Source: Poecilobothrus nobilitatus (taxonomy: Eukaryota > Arthropoda > Insecta > Diptera > Dolichopodidae). Taken from it: a DNA stretch of 64,000 bases. This document shows positions 35,942 through 46,920 of this stretch, piece by piece. Location: contig OX352773.1 of the NCBI GenBank assembly GCA_947095535.1, positions 253,665,590-253,729,589 of the forward strand. The letters are read 5' to 3'. The notes under the pieces were generated by a model. That model was given only the letters and a program-made list of their open reading frames with translations, ran no database searches and was not told the DNA's origin. A program made the position numbers and the translations under genes. How positions within the stretch are numbered: position 1 is the stretch's first letter; each line of letters opens with the position of its first letter.

Positions 35942-37580
35942 ACGAGGAAGAGTGCAGTAGAGTAGACTGTGTCAACTCTGGGATACCCGTATGAACGTAA
36001 TATATCCTGTTTCTATAAAACTTGATCATCTTTTAAAAACATTCAGAGTTTTAGTACCGAACTACAGAGATATATTTATGTAAATTGTGGAGTTGTATGA
36101 TAGCTACCCGAATCTATTGCGCCTAGCTTCATTAAGTTCCAAGAAATGCAAAAAGCCTGAACCGGCTGCTTTAGACCACTCAAATTTTACAAAAATTTTT
36201 GGCATGCAACTCGACACTTTTTCACTAAATTTCAGATAGCTAGCTTTAATAGACACTGAGTTATTTTCATTTAAAAAGAGAAGTTGTATGGCAACTATCC
36301 GAACCTGTCATATCATCACAACAAAATTTTACAGAAGTTGTTGCCATAAAACTCGATCATCATTTGCAAAATTTCAGATACCTAGATTGAATAGACACTG
36401 GGTTATTTCCATTTAAAGAAAGAAGTTGTATGGCAGCTACTCGAACCCGGCGGCCGAAAATGCTGGAGTTAAATAGCAAAACTAACAATTTTGTAAAAGT
36501 GACGTAAAAAAAATTGCAGCCTCCTAACTCCTTTATTTTTTGAGTTATCGTGCGGACGGACACTGAGTTCTTTCATTTAAAAAGAGATTTTGTATGGCAG
36601 CTACCCGAACCCGTCACACCACCACAACCAAATTTTGCAGAAGTTGTTGCCATAAAACTTGATCATCATTCGCAAAATTTCAGATACCTAGATTGAACAG
36701 ACACTGGGTTATTTCTATTTAAAGAAAGAAGTTGTATGGCAGCTACTCGAACCCGGCGGCCGAAAATGCTGGAGTTAAATAGCAAAACTAACAATTTTGC
36801 AAGAGTGACGTAAAAAAAATTTCAGCCTCCTAGCTCCTTTATTTTTTGAGTTATCGTGCGGACGGACACTGAGTTCTTTTCATTTAAAAAGAGATTTTGT
36901 ATGGCAACTACCCGAACCCGTCGCACCAGCACAACCAAATTTTGTAGAAGTTGTTGCCATAAAACTTGATCATCATTTGCAAAATTTCAGACGCCCAGCT
37001 TCATTAGGTTCCAAGAGGTGGAAGAAGTCTGAACCGGCTGCTCTAGACCAACCAAATTTTACAAAAGTTGTTGGCATGTAACTCGACACCTCTTTACTAA
37101 ATTTCAGATTCCTAGCTTCAATAAACACTGAGTTATTCTCATTTAAACGGAGAAGTTGTATGGCAGCTACCCGAACCCGCTGCACCAGCACAACCAAATT
37201 TTACAGAAGTTGTTGCCATAAAACTTGATCATCATTTGCAAAATTTCAGAAACCTAGCTTGAATAGATACTGAGTTATTTCTATATAAAGATAGAAGTTG
37301 TATGGCAGCTACTCGAACCGGCCAACCGAAAATGTTGGATTTAAATAGCAAAACTAACAATTTTGCAAAAGTGACGTAAAAAAAAATTTCAGCCCCCTAG
37401 CTCCTTTATTTTTTGAGTTATCGTGCGGACGGACGGACGTACATGGCTTAATCGACTCAGAATTCGATTCTGAGCCGATCCATACCTTTGACACTATATC
37501 TAGCTCGACTCCTTTAAGGTGTCACAAACGTAATGGCAAATTTATTATACCCTTGAACATAGTTCATACGGGTATAAAAA
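35942..37580 (+). mobile_element. Family-1 element, longest copy (1.64 kb)
   Basis: The head is ACGAGGAAGAGTGCAGTAG with a small hairpin (AGAGT/ACTCT) and subterminal box ATACCCGTATGAAC at 35983-35996. The exact inverse, GTTCATACGGGTAT, is at 37562-37575 in a terminal hairpin. The body is an array of about 142-bp units with TTGTATGGCAGCTACYCGAA, ACAACCAAATTTT-CAGAAG and CTAGCTTCAATAGACACTGAG. A tail core follows: TTTTTTGAGTTATCGTGCGG, (ACGG)n, GGCTTAATCGACTC, CAGAATTCGATTCTGAGCC and CTCGACTCCTTTAAGGTG. No protein frame is conserved, so it is non-autonomous. Six further copies or fragments lie in the window. Confidence 0.8.
36241..36852. repeat. 306-bp tandem duplication within family 1
   Basis: TGAGTTATCGTGCGGACGGA occurs at 36541 and again at 36847, with nearly identical 306-bp blocks ending there. 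In both, the microsatellite core is fused to CACTGAGTTC of the next array unit, so the tail core has been captured inside the array. Confidence 0.75.
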
Positions 37581-37603
37581 AGAAAACCAAAAACTTAGTA
37601 ATA

Positions 37604-37689
37604 TAGGGTTTTCCAATTTGAGTGATATGATTTCTAAGTGACATTTCGGCCATTTGTAGTATATCATGATCTGTCATTTTTTTACCGAT
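37604..37689 (+). mobile_element. 5' end of the mariner element (left TIR)
   Basis: TAGGGTTTTCCAATTTGAGT starts a 32-bp inverted repeat that matches the right end at 42590-42621 at 31 of 32 positions (the first base differs). TA dinucleotides flank both outer ends, at 37602-37603 and 42622-42623, as expected for this superfamily. The left part is cut after about 85 bp by repeat insertions; the element resumes around 41753. Confidence 0.8.
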
Positions 37690-38200
37690 CGCATACATTA
37701 ATGTATAAGGTAGGTATTGTTTTCATACTAAAAATTTGTACCCGAGATTTTCGCAAAAATGCACTACTCCGGTGTGGGGAAGGCTGTGTGTGTGTGTGTG
37801 TGGGTGCGTGTGTGGCTATGTCTGTGGGCCCGTGTACAGTTTAAACGACTGAGCGGAATTTTTTGAAATTTCATATTTAAGGTTTTGACGTAAATATCTC
37901 GGATTGATAAGCTTTTGGAGCAAATCGGACAACCGCAAGTGGTAGTTTACTAGTGTACTTTTTTAGTTTTTTACGAATATTTCGTAACAAAAAAATTTTG
38001 TGAGAAAAATTATTAAGAAAAAGTTGTTACACAAGTAAAGAGGAACTACTTTGGCATAGAACATTTTTTGATCTGACTAGCTTTAACTTTTATTTAATTT
38101 TTTTTCTAAAATAACTTATGGATTTTTAATTTAATTTGAATTTTTTAGGTGTAGGGTATAAATAAGTCGGTTGCATTGACTTAATGTTACTTTTACTTGT
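37690..38200 (-). mobile_element. Family-2-type element with GT microsatellite, inside the mariner
   Basis: The plus strand ends with the complement of the family-2 head: GGTGTAGGGTATAAATAAG, TCGGTTGCATTGACTTAATG and TTACTTTTACTTGT. Its interior differs from the other two copies: a (GT)n tract at 37785-37815 replaces the GGAC tract, and no 147-bp array is present. The far end is not well defined. Confidence 0.5.
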
Positions 38201-39270
38201 TTTTTTTTGCTTGAAAAAAATTTGCTGAATTTATTTTATTTAAATGTACTTTGGAAGAGGTCTTTGGCATATTTAATAAAAGATTCATGTCCCTGATAAT
38301 GAAATTTTATAAATTTTCGGGGGCTTTTTTTTTGTGACGGTCGTTTTCGACAGCTTTTTAATTTAATGGTCTAATAATAAATTAGTACAAAATTATGAAT
38401 CTATTGTGAGAGAAGGCTTCTAAAATGATATTTTCTATGTTATTTTTTCTTTTTTTTAAGAAAAATATCCATTTCTATAATATTTAGTAAGTTTCTGATT
38501 TCTGTTATGAAATATAATTAGCTAAGTTTGCCGAATTTTATATTAATAAAAAAATTCGAATATTTTATGTTATATCAAAAATGCAGCTTAAAAAATCAAA
38601 ATTCCAACCTAAATAAACAAAACTACTTTAAAGTCTGCTGCGAAGCTTTTACCAGCTTTTACAATAGTGAAAACAAAATCAAGAATAAAATCGGCCTATT
38701 ATTTTTTTCTTATAAATATAAGGCTTACTATAAACTTTGCTCTTTTCACTTTCAGGTCTTTTAATTTTATTAAGAGTATTTTTATTTTTTTCAAAACAAA
38801 GAGTCATTTGAAAACTGCCAGCAGAAGATTAATAATTTATTTTTAATTTACTGCGACCCGTTCATAATGGATGTGGTGGTCAAATTTAAAAATTAAAAAT
38901 TTGCTGAATTTATTTTTATTGAAAATGTGTTTTTTAAGTATGTACTTCTCCTTTTTTGACTGTACCTGACTGTACTAACTTTTAATGAACGGTTTGTGTC
39001 TCTGATAATACTTCTGCTTCTAGTGGAAAATTTGGTCTCTGTTAATAATATTTACTAAATTTTTTTGTATTTTTAATTGACGGTTTGTGTCTCTTGATAA
39101 TACTTTGAGTCAAAGATTTGTGTCTCTGGTAATAAAATTTTAACTTATTAAATAAATATACAGAAATATCATCATTGCCAGTTTAGTTTATATTCAATGT
39201 GAGTGTTTTATTATAGATATAAAATATATTTTTTTACATGTTGGCAAGGTCTCGCCAACATCTTGTGTAT
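38201..39270 (+). repeat. Family-4 repeat, tandem copy 1
   Basis: It begins TTTGCTTGAAAAAAATTTGC and contains GTGACGGTCGTTTTCGACAG, an AGAAGATTAATAATTTATTT segment and GGATGTGG-GGTCAAATTT. GTTTGTGTCTCTGATAATAC motifs follow, then the end palindrome TGTTGGCAAGGTCTCGCCAACA. Similarity to copies 2 and 3 is high by eye. There is no conserved protein frame. Confidence 0.75.
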
Positions 39271-39281
39271 TGTATTATAGG

Positions 39282-40722
39282 CTAGAAAATCCCCTGTGCA
39301 ATTGCACAATTTCTATAAATTCAAAAACATTTACGTTATCACACTGACTCCCTTAATAAACTACCTAAAAATTTCATTTTAACATCAGCACCATTAAAAA
39401 AATGTAGAAATCACTTACTTACTTGTAATAGAAAAAAGCATAAAACAAATCTAAACACATACAATTAAAAATGTTAGGTACAGTTTATTACTTTTTTCTC
39501 GCCGTTTTTTCGTGGCGGTAATTTTTGACAGTTTTTTAATCATTGAGAAAAAATTGTCCAAGCTAAAAACACATTCAGGGCAAAAGTTCGTGCCGATATC
39601 TCAAAAATTGTTTGAAACAAACACCAACCGCTACGACATTTTTTTTTTTTTTGTTACATTTAAAACAATCCCAATAATCGAAATAATTTTAATATTTGTT
39701 AAAATTTTACCAGACTCTCTATTTTTCTTTAGTTTAAAAAAAAAACGATAAAAAAGTTGTTTTCGCCGCGAAATTACTTTAATTACCAAAAGTACTTTCA
39801 AGTCTTTTGCGTTTATTTTTTTTTTGCTTGAAAAAAATTTGCTGAATTTATTTTATTTAAATGTACTTTGGAAGAGGTCTTTAGTATATTTAATAAAAGA
39901 TTCATGTCTCTGATAATGTAATTTCATAAATTTTCGGGGCCTTTTTGTTTGTGTGGGTCGTTTTCGACAGCTTTTTAATTTAATGGTCTAATAATAAATT
40001 AGTACAAAATTATAAATCTATTGTGAGAGAAGGCTTCTAAAATGATATTTCCTATGTTATTTTTTCTTTTTTTTTTTTAAGAAAAATAACCATTTCTATA
40101 ATATTTAGTAAGTTTCTGATTTCTGTTATGAAATATAATTAGCTAAGTCTGCCGAATTTTATATTAATAAAAAAAATTCGAATATTTTATGTTATATCAA
40201 AAATTCAGCTTCAAAAATCAAAATTCCAGCCTAAATTAACAAAACTACTTTAAAGTCTGTTGCGAAACTTTTACCAGCTTTTATAATAGTGAAAACAAAA
40301 TCAAGAATAAAATCGGCCTATTATTTTTTTTCTTATAAATATAGCTTACTATAAACTTTGCTCTTTTCACTTTCAGGTCTTTTAATTTTATTAAGAGTAT
40401 TTTTATTTTTTTCAAAACAAAGAGTCATTTGAAAACTGCCAGCAGAAGATTAAAAATTTATTTTTAATTTACCGCTGCGACCAGTTCATAATGGATGTGG
40501 CGGTCAAATTTAAAAATTAAAAATTTGCTTTAAATTTTGTGTCAAAAGTACTTTTTAAAAAGTAAAAGTTTGTGTCTCTGATAAGACTTTTAGTCGAAGA
40601 TTTGTGTCTCTGATAATAAAATTTTAAATTATTAAATAAATATACAGAAATATCATCATTGCCAGTTTAGTTTACATTCAGTGTGAGTGGTTTATTATAG
40701 ATCTGGCCAACATCTTGTGTGT
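39282..40722 (+). repeat. Family-4 repeat, tandem copy 2 (includes the extra 0.47-kb part)
   Basis: It starts CTAGAAAATCCCCTGTGCA with the palindrome TGTGCAATTGCACA. The TTTTTTCGTGGCGGTAATTT segment follows, and from 39760 the same sequence as copy 1. It provides the uninterrupted junction used to date the family-2 insertion at 11249. Its end is slightly deleted (GATCTGGCCAACATCTTGTG in place of the full palindrome). Confidence 0.75.
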
Positions 40723-40819
40723 ATAATATTGTGTATATTATCAGAAATTCAATCATTAATTCCTGGTATTATATTATCTGATCTGATTAATAAATATTAT
40801 TTTTTTCCAATGCTAACAA

Positions 40820-41752
40820 TTTTATTAATGGTCTAATAATAAATTAGTACAAAATTATGAATCTTTTGTGAGAGAAGGCTTCTAAAATGATATTTTCTAT
40901 GTTATTGTTTTCTTTTTTTTTTCAGAAAAATATCCGTTTCTATAATATTTAGTAAGTTTCTGACGTCTGTTATGAAATATAATTATTTAAGTCCGCCGAA
41001 TTTTATATTAATAAAAAAATTTCGAATATTTTATGTTATACCAGTTCTACCGAAAATTTAGCTTAAAAATCTAAATTTCAACCTAAATAAACAAAACTAC
41101 TTTAAAGTCTGTTACGAAGCTTTTTACCAGCTTTTATACTAATGAAAACAAAATCAAGAATAAAATCGGCCTATTATTTTTTTCTTATAAATATCAGGTT
41201 TACTATAAACTTTGCTCACTCTCACTTTTTCACTTTCAGGCGTTTTAATTTTATTAAGAGTACCTATTTTTATTTTTTTTTTTTCAAAACAAAGATTGAA
41301 AACGCCAACAGAAGATTAATAATTTATTTTTAATTTACCGCTGCGACCAGTTCATATGGACGTGGCCGTCAAATTTAAAAATTAAAAATTTGCTGAATTT
41401 ATTTTTATTGAAAATGTGTTTTTTAAGTATGTACTTTTCCTTTTTTGACTGTACTCACTTTTAATGAACGGTTTGTGTCTCTGGTAATACTTCTAGTGGA
41501 AACGTGGAAAATTTGCTCACTCGTAATAATATTTACTAAATTTATTTATATTTTTAATGAACGGTGTGTGTCTCTTGATAATACTTTGAGTCAAAGATTT
41601 GTGTCTCTGGTAATAAAATTTTAAATTATTAAATAAATATACAGAAATATCATCATTGCCAGTTTAGTTTATATTCAGTGTGAGTGTTTTATTATAGATA
41701 TAAAATATATTTTTTTACATGTTGGCAAGGTCTCGCCAACATCTTGTGTATT
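40820..41752 (+). repeat. Family-4 repeat, tandem copy 3
   Basis: It begins within the unit at TAATGGTCTAATAATAAATT and runs to the complete end palindrome at 41718-41743. It shares all landmarks of copies 1 and 2. A 63-codon frame in it is not conserved in the other copies. Confidence 0.7.
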
Positions 41753-42621
41753 ATGTTATAGATTATGTAATAAAAAATCTATAAGTTTTGGCATTGTACT
41801 TTTTGTGTAGTGGCGGTCGGTCCTGTGGTGGAGACAGCTGATTTTTTTCATTGTATTCAGTAATGTTTACAATTTCATTATGGAGAGATATACGCAAGAA
41901 CAACGTTTACAAATTATTCAATTTTATTATCAAAATAATCGTTCTCCAATTGCAACTTAAAACAACAAAATATACAAAACTACCGATTCTGGTACGAAGA
42001 AAATCCACAAACTATTCATGAACAACCATTACATTCACCTAAATTGACAGTTTGGTGTGGTTTTTGCTCTGGAAACTAGTAACATCGTTACTGTCAATGG
42101 AGAGCGGTATAGATCGATGATATCCAACTTGTTATGGTCGAAATTGGAAGAAGTTGATCTTGACAACATGTGGTTCTAACAAGACGGGGCTACGTACCAC
42201 AGAGCACGTGTAACAACCGAATTATTGCGAGAAAAGTTTGGAGATTTGATTATTTCAAAAAATTGTGACATTGAATGGCAATTCAAGAAGTTGTGATTTA
42301 ACACCATTAGACTATTTCTTGTGGGGTTATTTGAAGTCATTGGTCTTTAGCAATAAACCAGACTCTCTTCAAGCTTTAGAAATCAATATTGAACGTGCTA
42401 TTCATGACATACGACTTGATTTAGTGGAAAAAGTGCTCGAAAATTGGGTTCATCGAATTCGTTCTTGCAAAAGAAGTCGTGGAGGCCATTTGAATGAAGT
42501 TTTATTCAGAACTTAATTGTATCGATTGTATTTTACATTAAGTAAAAAACGTTTGAATTTCCTTAACAATTAGTGTGTTTTTTTTGAAAAGAAATCATAT
42601 CACTCAAATTGGAAAACCCTG
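41753..42621 (+). mobile_element. 3' part of the mariner element with right TIR
   Basis: It contains the transposase relic and ends with AATTGGAAAACCCTG at 42607-42621, the inverse of the left end at 37604. With the insertions removed the element would be about 0.95 kb, so it also carries an internal coding deletion. Confidence 0.75.
41880..42516 (+). pseudogene. Tc1/mariner-superfamily transposase, probable DD41D type, broken
   Basis: ATG at 41880 opens MERYTQEQRLQIIQFYYQNN, the N-terminal DNA-binding region, which hits a stop after about 25 codons. Most of the DNA-binding domain and the first catalytic block are deleted. Sequence resumes with an FWYEENPQ-TIHEQPLHSPK block and LTVWCGF. A second frame carries a VNGERYRSM-type piece, and QDGATYHRARVTTELLREKF holds the second catalytic Asp. 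After a frameshift near 42265 comes SRSCDLTPLDYFLWGYLK with the third Asp, then a normal C-terminus ending at 42516. Counting across the frameshift gives about 41 residues between the last two Asp residues, as in the rosa-like DD41D group. Several stops and frameshifts make it inactive. Confidence 0.75.
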
Positions 42622-42623
42622 TA

Positions 42624-45600
42624 TATTAATAAATTTTTTATTTGAATTGTGAATAATATAAAGGATATTTTTTTAAAAATGTGAAATCCTTTGCTAGTAT
42701 TATTAATGAAAATTAAAGTGTCAAGGTATAACATTAAAATAAAATGTGGCTAGAATTTTTTAAACTAACAATATTTTAGTCAATACTTATATAATTTTTC
42801 GCCTTACCTCACCTACACTATGCTATATACATATATACCTCACCTCACTAATCTATAGCCTCAAATTAAAATTTTAAACCTACCCGTTTATGAGGAAATG
42901 GAAAATTTATGAAAGTAACTTTGATATCTGAAAACAGAGACAGACAGTGCTCTGGTTGTCTATAATCCAAATTGTGATAAGTCCAAATTTTATTGGTTTT
43001 GTGTATGAGGGATTTAAGTTAGACATGTTATCTAAGTCAATTGAATTTCTGTACTCTACTTTTTTATTTTTAAATATAAAATGCTTTAAAACGTATTAAT
43101 TTAAATTTTTATACTAAAAAATGTTTACTATTTCGAAAAAATTGAAATTTAAAAAGAAAAATATTAAACTATTGCCATATTAATTAAAAATTAATCTGCA
43201 AAAAAAAAAATCTGTAAAATATATGCGTACCTGTATACTATTTAGTTTTAAACAACCACATCCTATTAACTTTTGTAAATTTACTAAAATTTAACAAAAA
43301 CACTAGCTTTACATATCTACAATTTAAATCTTTAAATAGAAAACTTAAAATTTAGTATAGGAATGTTTTTAATAATGAAAGAAGGAAAGAAAAAGATTTT
43401 GGTCGTAAATAAAAGTACATTTCTTTTGACTTTTTCTTTTTTTTCTTTCATCTTGGATATAATATTCTCATCATTAAAAATTAAAAATTGACGTCATCAA
43501 CAAAAACTTTTAAGTAATTCTCTTTTCTTTAGAAAATAATAGTTTTTCTTACAATAAATTTTAAGTACATTTTTAAAAACAAAATAGATTTTTTTTTTTA
43601 TATTTAAAAAAAAAAAACCCAATTTTCAGTTCTTTTGCCTGTTTTTTGTATCTAAATATTATGCTTTTCGTTTTCATTTTCTTTTTCGGTTAAATTTTTA
43701 ATAGAATAAGCTGATTCGGATAAATAAAAAGTAATTCCCTTTCCGTAGGTTCTAAAGGATGGATTTTTCTGATAAAATTTTTAAAAGCAACTTGTCCGAA
43801 AAATTTGAATTGCTGTTAAAAATGTCTCAAATATTCCGATAGACACAAAATATTTATTTTGGCGATGTTATAAAATTAAGATAGGATTAAATTAAACACA
43901 CAATAAGGAAAAATTCAAAGGAAATATTAAATTGTTTATAAGTTCTGTATTGAAATTCACAGGATACAATAATAAAGTAGATTGGTAAAAAAAAAAAACA
44001 TTTGAAACCGAATGAAAAAAAGGAATAATATGCATAGAAATAAATAGTAAATACTATCGAACTGAAATACATAGTATATAATAATATGGGAGCTATTTCG
44101 TGGAATGGTATTGTTTGATAATGTATATATGGAAACCTTAAGCTACTTCCAAAGATACCTTCAAACAAACAAATTTGCTGCGATACGGAAAAAACTTAGA
44201 GAAAAAAGCAAACAAAACGCGGATATGGTCACACTAAAACGATAAAAACCGTTTCGAAATATCATCAACCACGGAAATGTTATTAGAGTCAAATCGGTTG
44301 TATAAAATTAATTAAATAAAAATAATTACTATACTTAAAACAATAATAAAATGGTTATATCATTAGAAGAAGTTCAATTTATATTACTTAGTTTAAGTTA
44401 AGTCATTTAGTTCTTCAGCTAAAGTAATTTTTATTTTTTTTATTTTGACACTTGAGAGCGAAAAACATCAGAAAATAATGAAAAACTGTACGGAAAAAAC
44501 TCTGCAAAACTGTGGTGCTAACCACATAGGTATAGTTGATTCCCATAAGCCGACATACAATTAAAATCCTGGGTTTTTTTTTCGCAATGAAGCCAATGCC
44601 GAAAACTGTGTCTGTTTAGGAGAATCTTAAAATCATAAAAATTCGTTTGAATGTCTAAAAAAATGTATTCTTGAGAAAAAATAAATAGTTTTGATGAAAT
44701 TATTGAATTATGTGCTCCTAAAAAATCCTTTGTTTTTATCAACACTATTTTAATTTACTCTTTTTTTTTTTACATTTCTTTACTTACACTTTTTGAACAT
44801 TTTATTCATATATATTTATAAATATATGAATATTATGTTTAAAAGAAGTAGTAGTATAAGTCTTGACGGTACATTTTTATTAATATTTGAAAGTGTTTTA
44901 AAGTAATTATAGTTGGGTTTGTTTCTTGGTTAAAAATTTTCAAAAGAAGTAATTTTCTTTATTTTTATTCCCTTAAAAACTGTGTCGTTTTAATCGTTAA
45001 ATTTCTCACTTACTAAGAAATTGATAAAGTTTCAACAAAATAAGTAGGTAAGTATTGCAAAAAAAAAAAATTTTTATGTAAAATATCTTTTTATTTTCAC
45101 TTTTTGGTTAAAAAATTCAACATAGCAAAAACAGTTATGGGTCAAAATAAATTAAAGAAGAGGAGGATTGAAAAATAACTCATATAGCAGATATTTAATG
45201 ATGGTGGTTGACTTAGCTAGTTGTCAAATCAAATAAGAAATTAAAATAAAATTTTCGGATATCTCGGCAGTTACTTAAACATTTTTAATAATTAGGTATT
45301 TTCGGATTAGGTCATTAATTCCTTTCGATTTCGTTTTAGGTTAAGGAGAAGTAAATCTTTTACATTTTTATACATTTTCCTTATGTTATTCGTTGTGTAA
45401 ATTAGTTTTAGAGATCCCATGAAGATCTTTTATTGTAAGTAAAGGTTGTTCAGAAAAAAGTACATATACATAATTGTGTTGGAACTCGAAAGAATTATTT
45501 CCCTCAAACTTGAAATTTAATTTTATGATATTTTGGGCTAAAAAAATGTAAATTTAAAAGAAAAAGGTACTGTATTTTGTTAAAAAAAATATGAAGGTTC

Positions 45601-45865
45601 GATTTATAAAACTTCACCATTGTATAACATTATTTTCGATAATAAGAATTCTTAATATCTCATACCCTATAGTATTAACAAAGGTATAATGTTTCTAAAA
45701 AAATAATCTGAAAAAGTCAACCTTCTTTTAAAAACAAACCGCAACAAATCTACTAGAAAATTGAGAACATTTAAAACGATAGTAATAACATTAACATGTT
45801 TTTGTTTATTTTTATTTAAGTATAATTTTTTTTGGAATGGTAAGACATGACACTTTGCTGAAAAC
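42624..45865. other. Unassigned AT-rich sequence
   Basis: Long A and T runs, no tRNA-like box and no family match. Minus-strand frames at 43887-44168 and 44518-44745 give hydrophobic F/Y/I-rich peptides typical of random AT-rich DNA. Confidence 0.45.
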
Positions 45866-45869
45866 AAAA

Positions 45870-46407
45870 ATCTCTAACGAAAAAATCACGAAAAAAAAAT
45901 CTCGAATTTAAATTTTGTGAAAAAAATCTAGAATGTTACAAAATCTCAAAAAAAAAAATCCTGAAAACCAAAAATACCGAAATCAAGGAATTTCAGTTCA
46001 AATAAACATTAAAAAAATATATAAAAAAGGATTTTAGAGTATTGGATACAAAACTAGATTATACCCTTTTTCCAAAATATTTATATATAATATGTATAAT
46101 ATGTAAGATTCTGAATTAAAAGGGATTTTAAAGTTGGACTCAAAATCAGAGATATACGCCTTTTACAGAATATTATACATATTATGAATATATGACATTC
46201 TGAATTAGGGGATTATAGAGTTCGACTCGAAATCTGTGTATTCCCTGTTTCCAGAATATTTTTATATAATATGTATCTAAATGTCAGTTTCTAAATTAGA
46301 AGGGTTTTTTAGAGTTAGGTTCAAAATCAGCGAAGATTTGTTCTTTTTCCAGAATGTGTATATTTTGTAAGCTACCATAACATATACGATAAATAGAATC
46401 TCGCATA

Positions 46408-46445
<38 letters not shown>

Positions 46446-46920
46446 GAAAAGTATGTATATGTAAGTAAATAAGTACCCTGATTTTGTATCCAACTCTAAA
46501 ATCCATCCTAATCATATGTTTAACATAATATTAAGTTGTTACATATTTGAACAGATATTTCCTTGGTTCACGACTGATGTCAATATCGAAATAATATTCA
46601 AGTTACCCGGGTTCATATTATTTTTTTAAAAGAAACGTCATTAAAATTATTTTATATTTAAATATAGACTTGATGATTAAAATAAAAATAATATTTCAAG
46701 CAATAATCTTGAATTAAAATTATTTGTTTTTGGAATCACCATAATTCGGCCGCCGCAAGACTTTTTTTTTGGGATTTTTTTTTCTAGAGTTATTTTATTC
46801 GGCATTTAGGTATTTTCGGAATTTTTTTTTTTCTTAAAGATTTTAAATCATTCGTAATTTTTTTTTTTGGGATTATTTTTTCGGGATTTTTTCATTCGAA
46901 ATTTATTTTTTCAGTAAAGG
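45870..46920. mobile_element. Foldback-type element with family-5 core
   Basis: The left arm (45870-45995) repeats AAAAATCTCGAA, AAAAAATCACG and AAAAATCCTGAA words. The right arm (46755-46915) repeats the complement, TTCGGGATTTTTT and TTTTTTGGGATTTTTTTTTC. The core holds at least three family-5 units 89-90 bp apart (GATTCTGAATT at 46107, CATTCTGAATT at 46196, AGTTTCTAAATT near 46286) and more units up to 46510. An (AT)n run lies at 46408-46442. No coding frame. Confidence 0.6.

Noticed and set aside
35942..37580. Firm assignment of families 1-3 to Helitrons or Helentrons.
   Set aside because: Hairpins, subterminal inverted repeats and minisatellites fit, but the 11-bp and about 15-bp flanking duplications do not. 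The class is left open.
42265..42516. Independent gene starting at 42265.
   Set aside because: It is only the C-terminal part of the broken mariner transposase after a frameshift; the start codon is incidental.
43887..44168. Possible membrane protein on the minus strand.
   Set aside because: Hydrophobic F/Y/I-rich translation is expected from T/A-rich DNA; no signal, start context or homology is visible.
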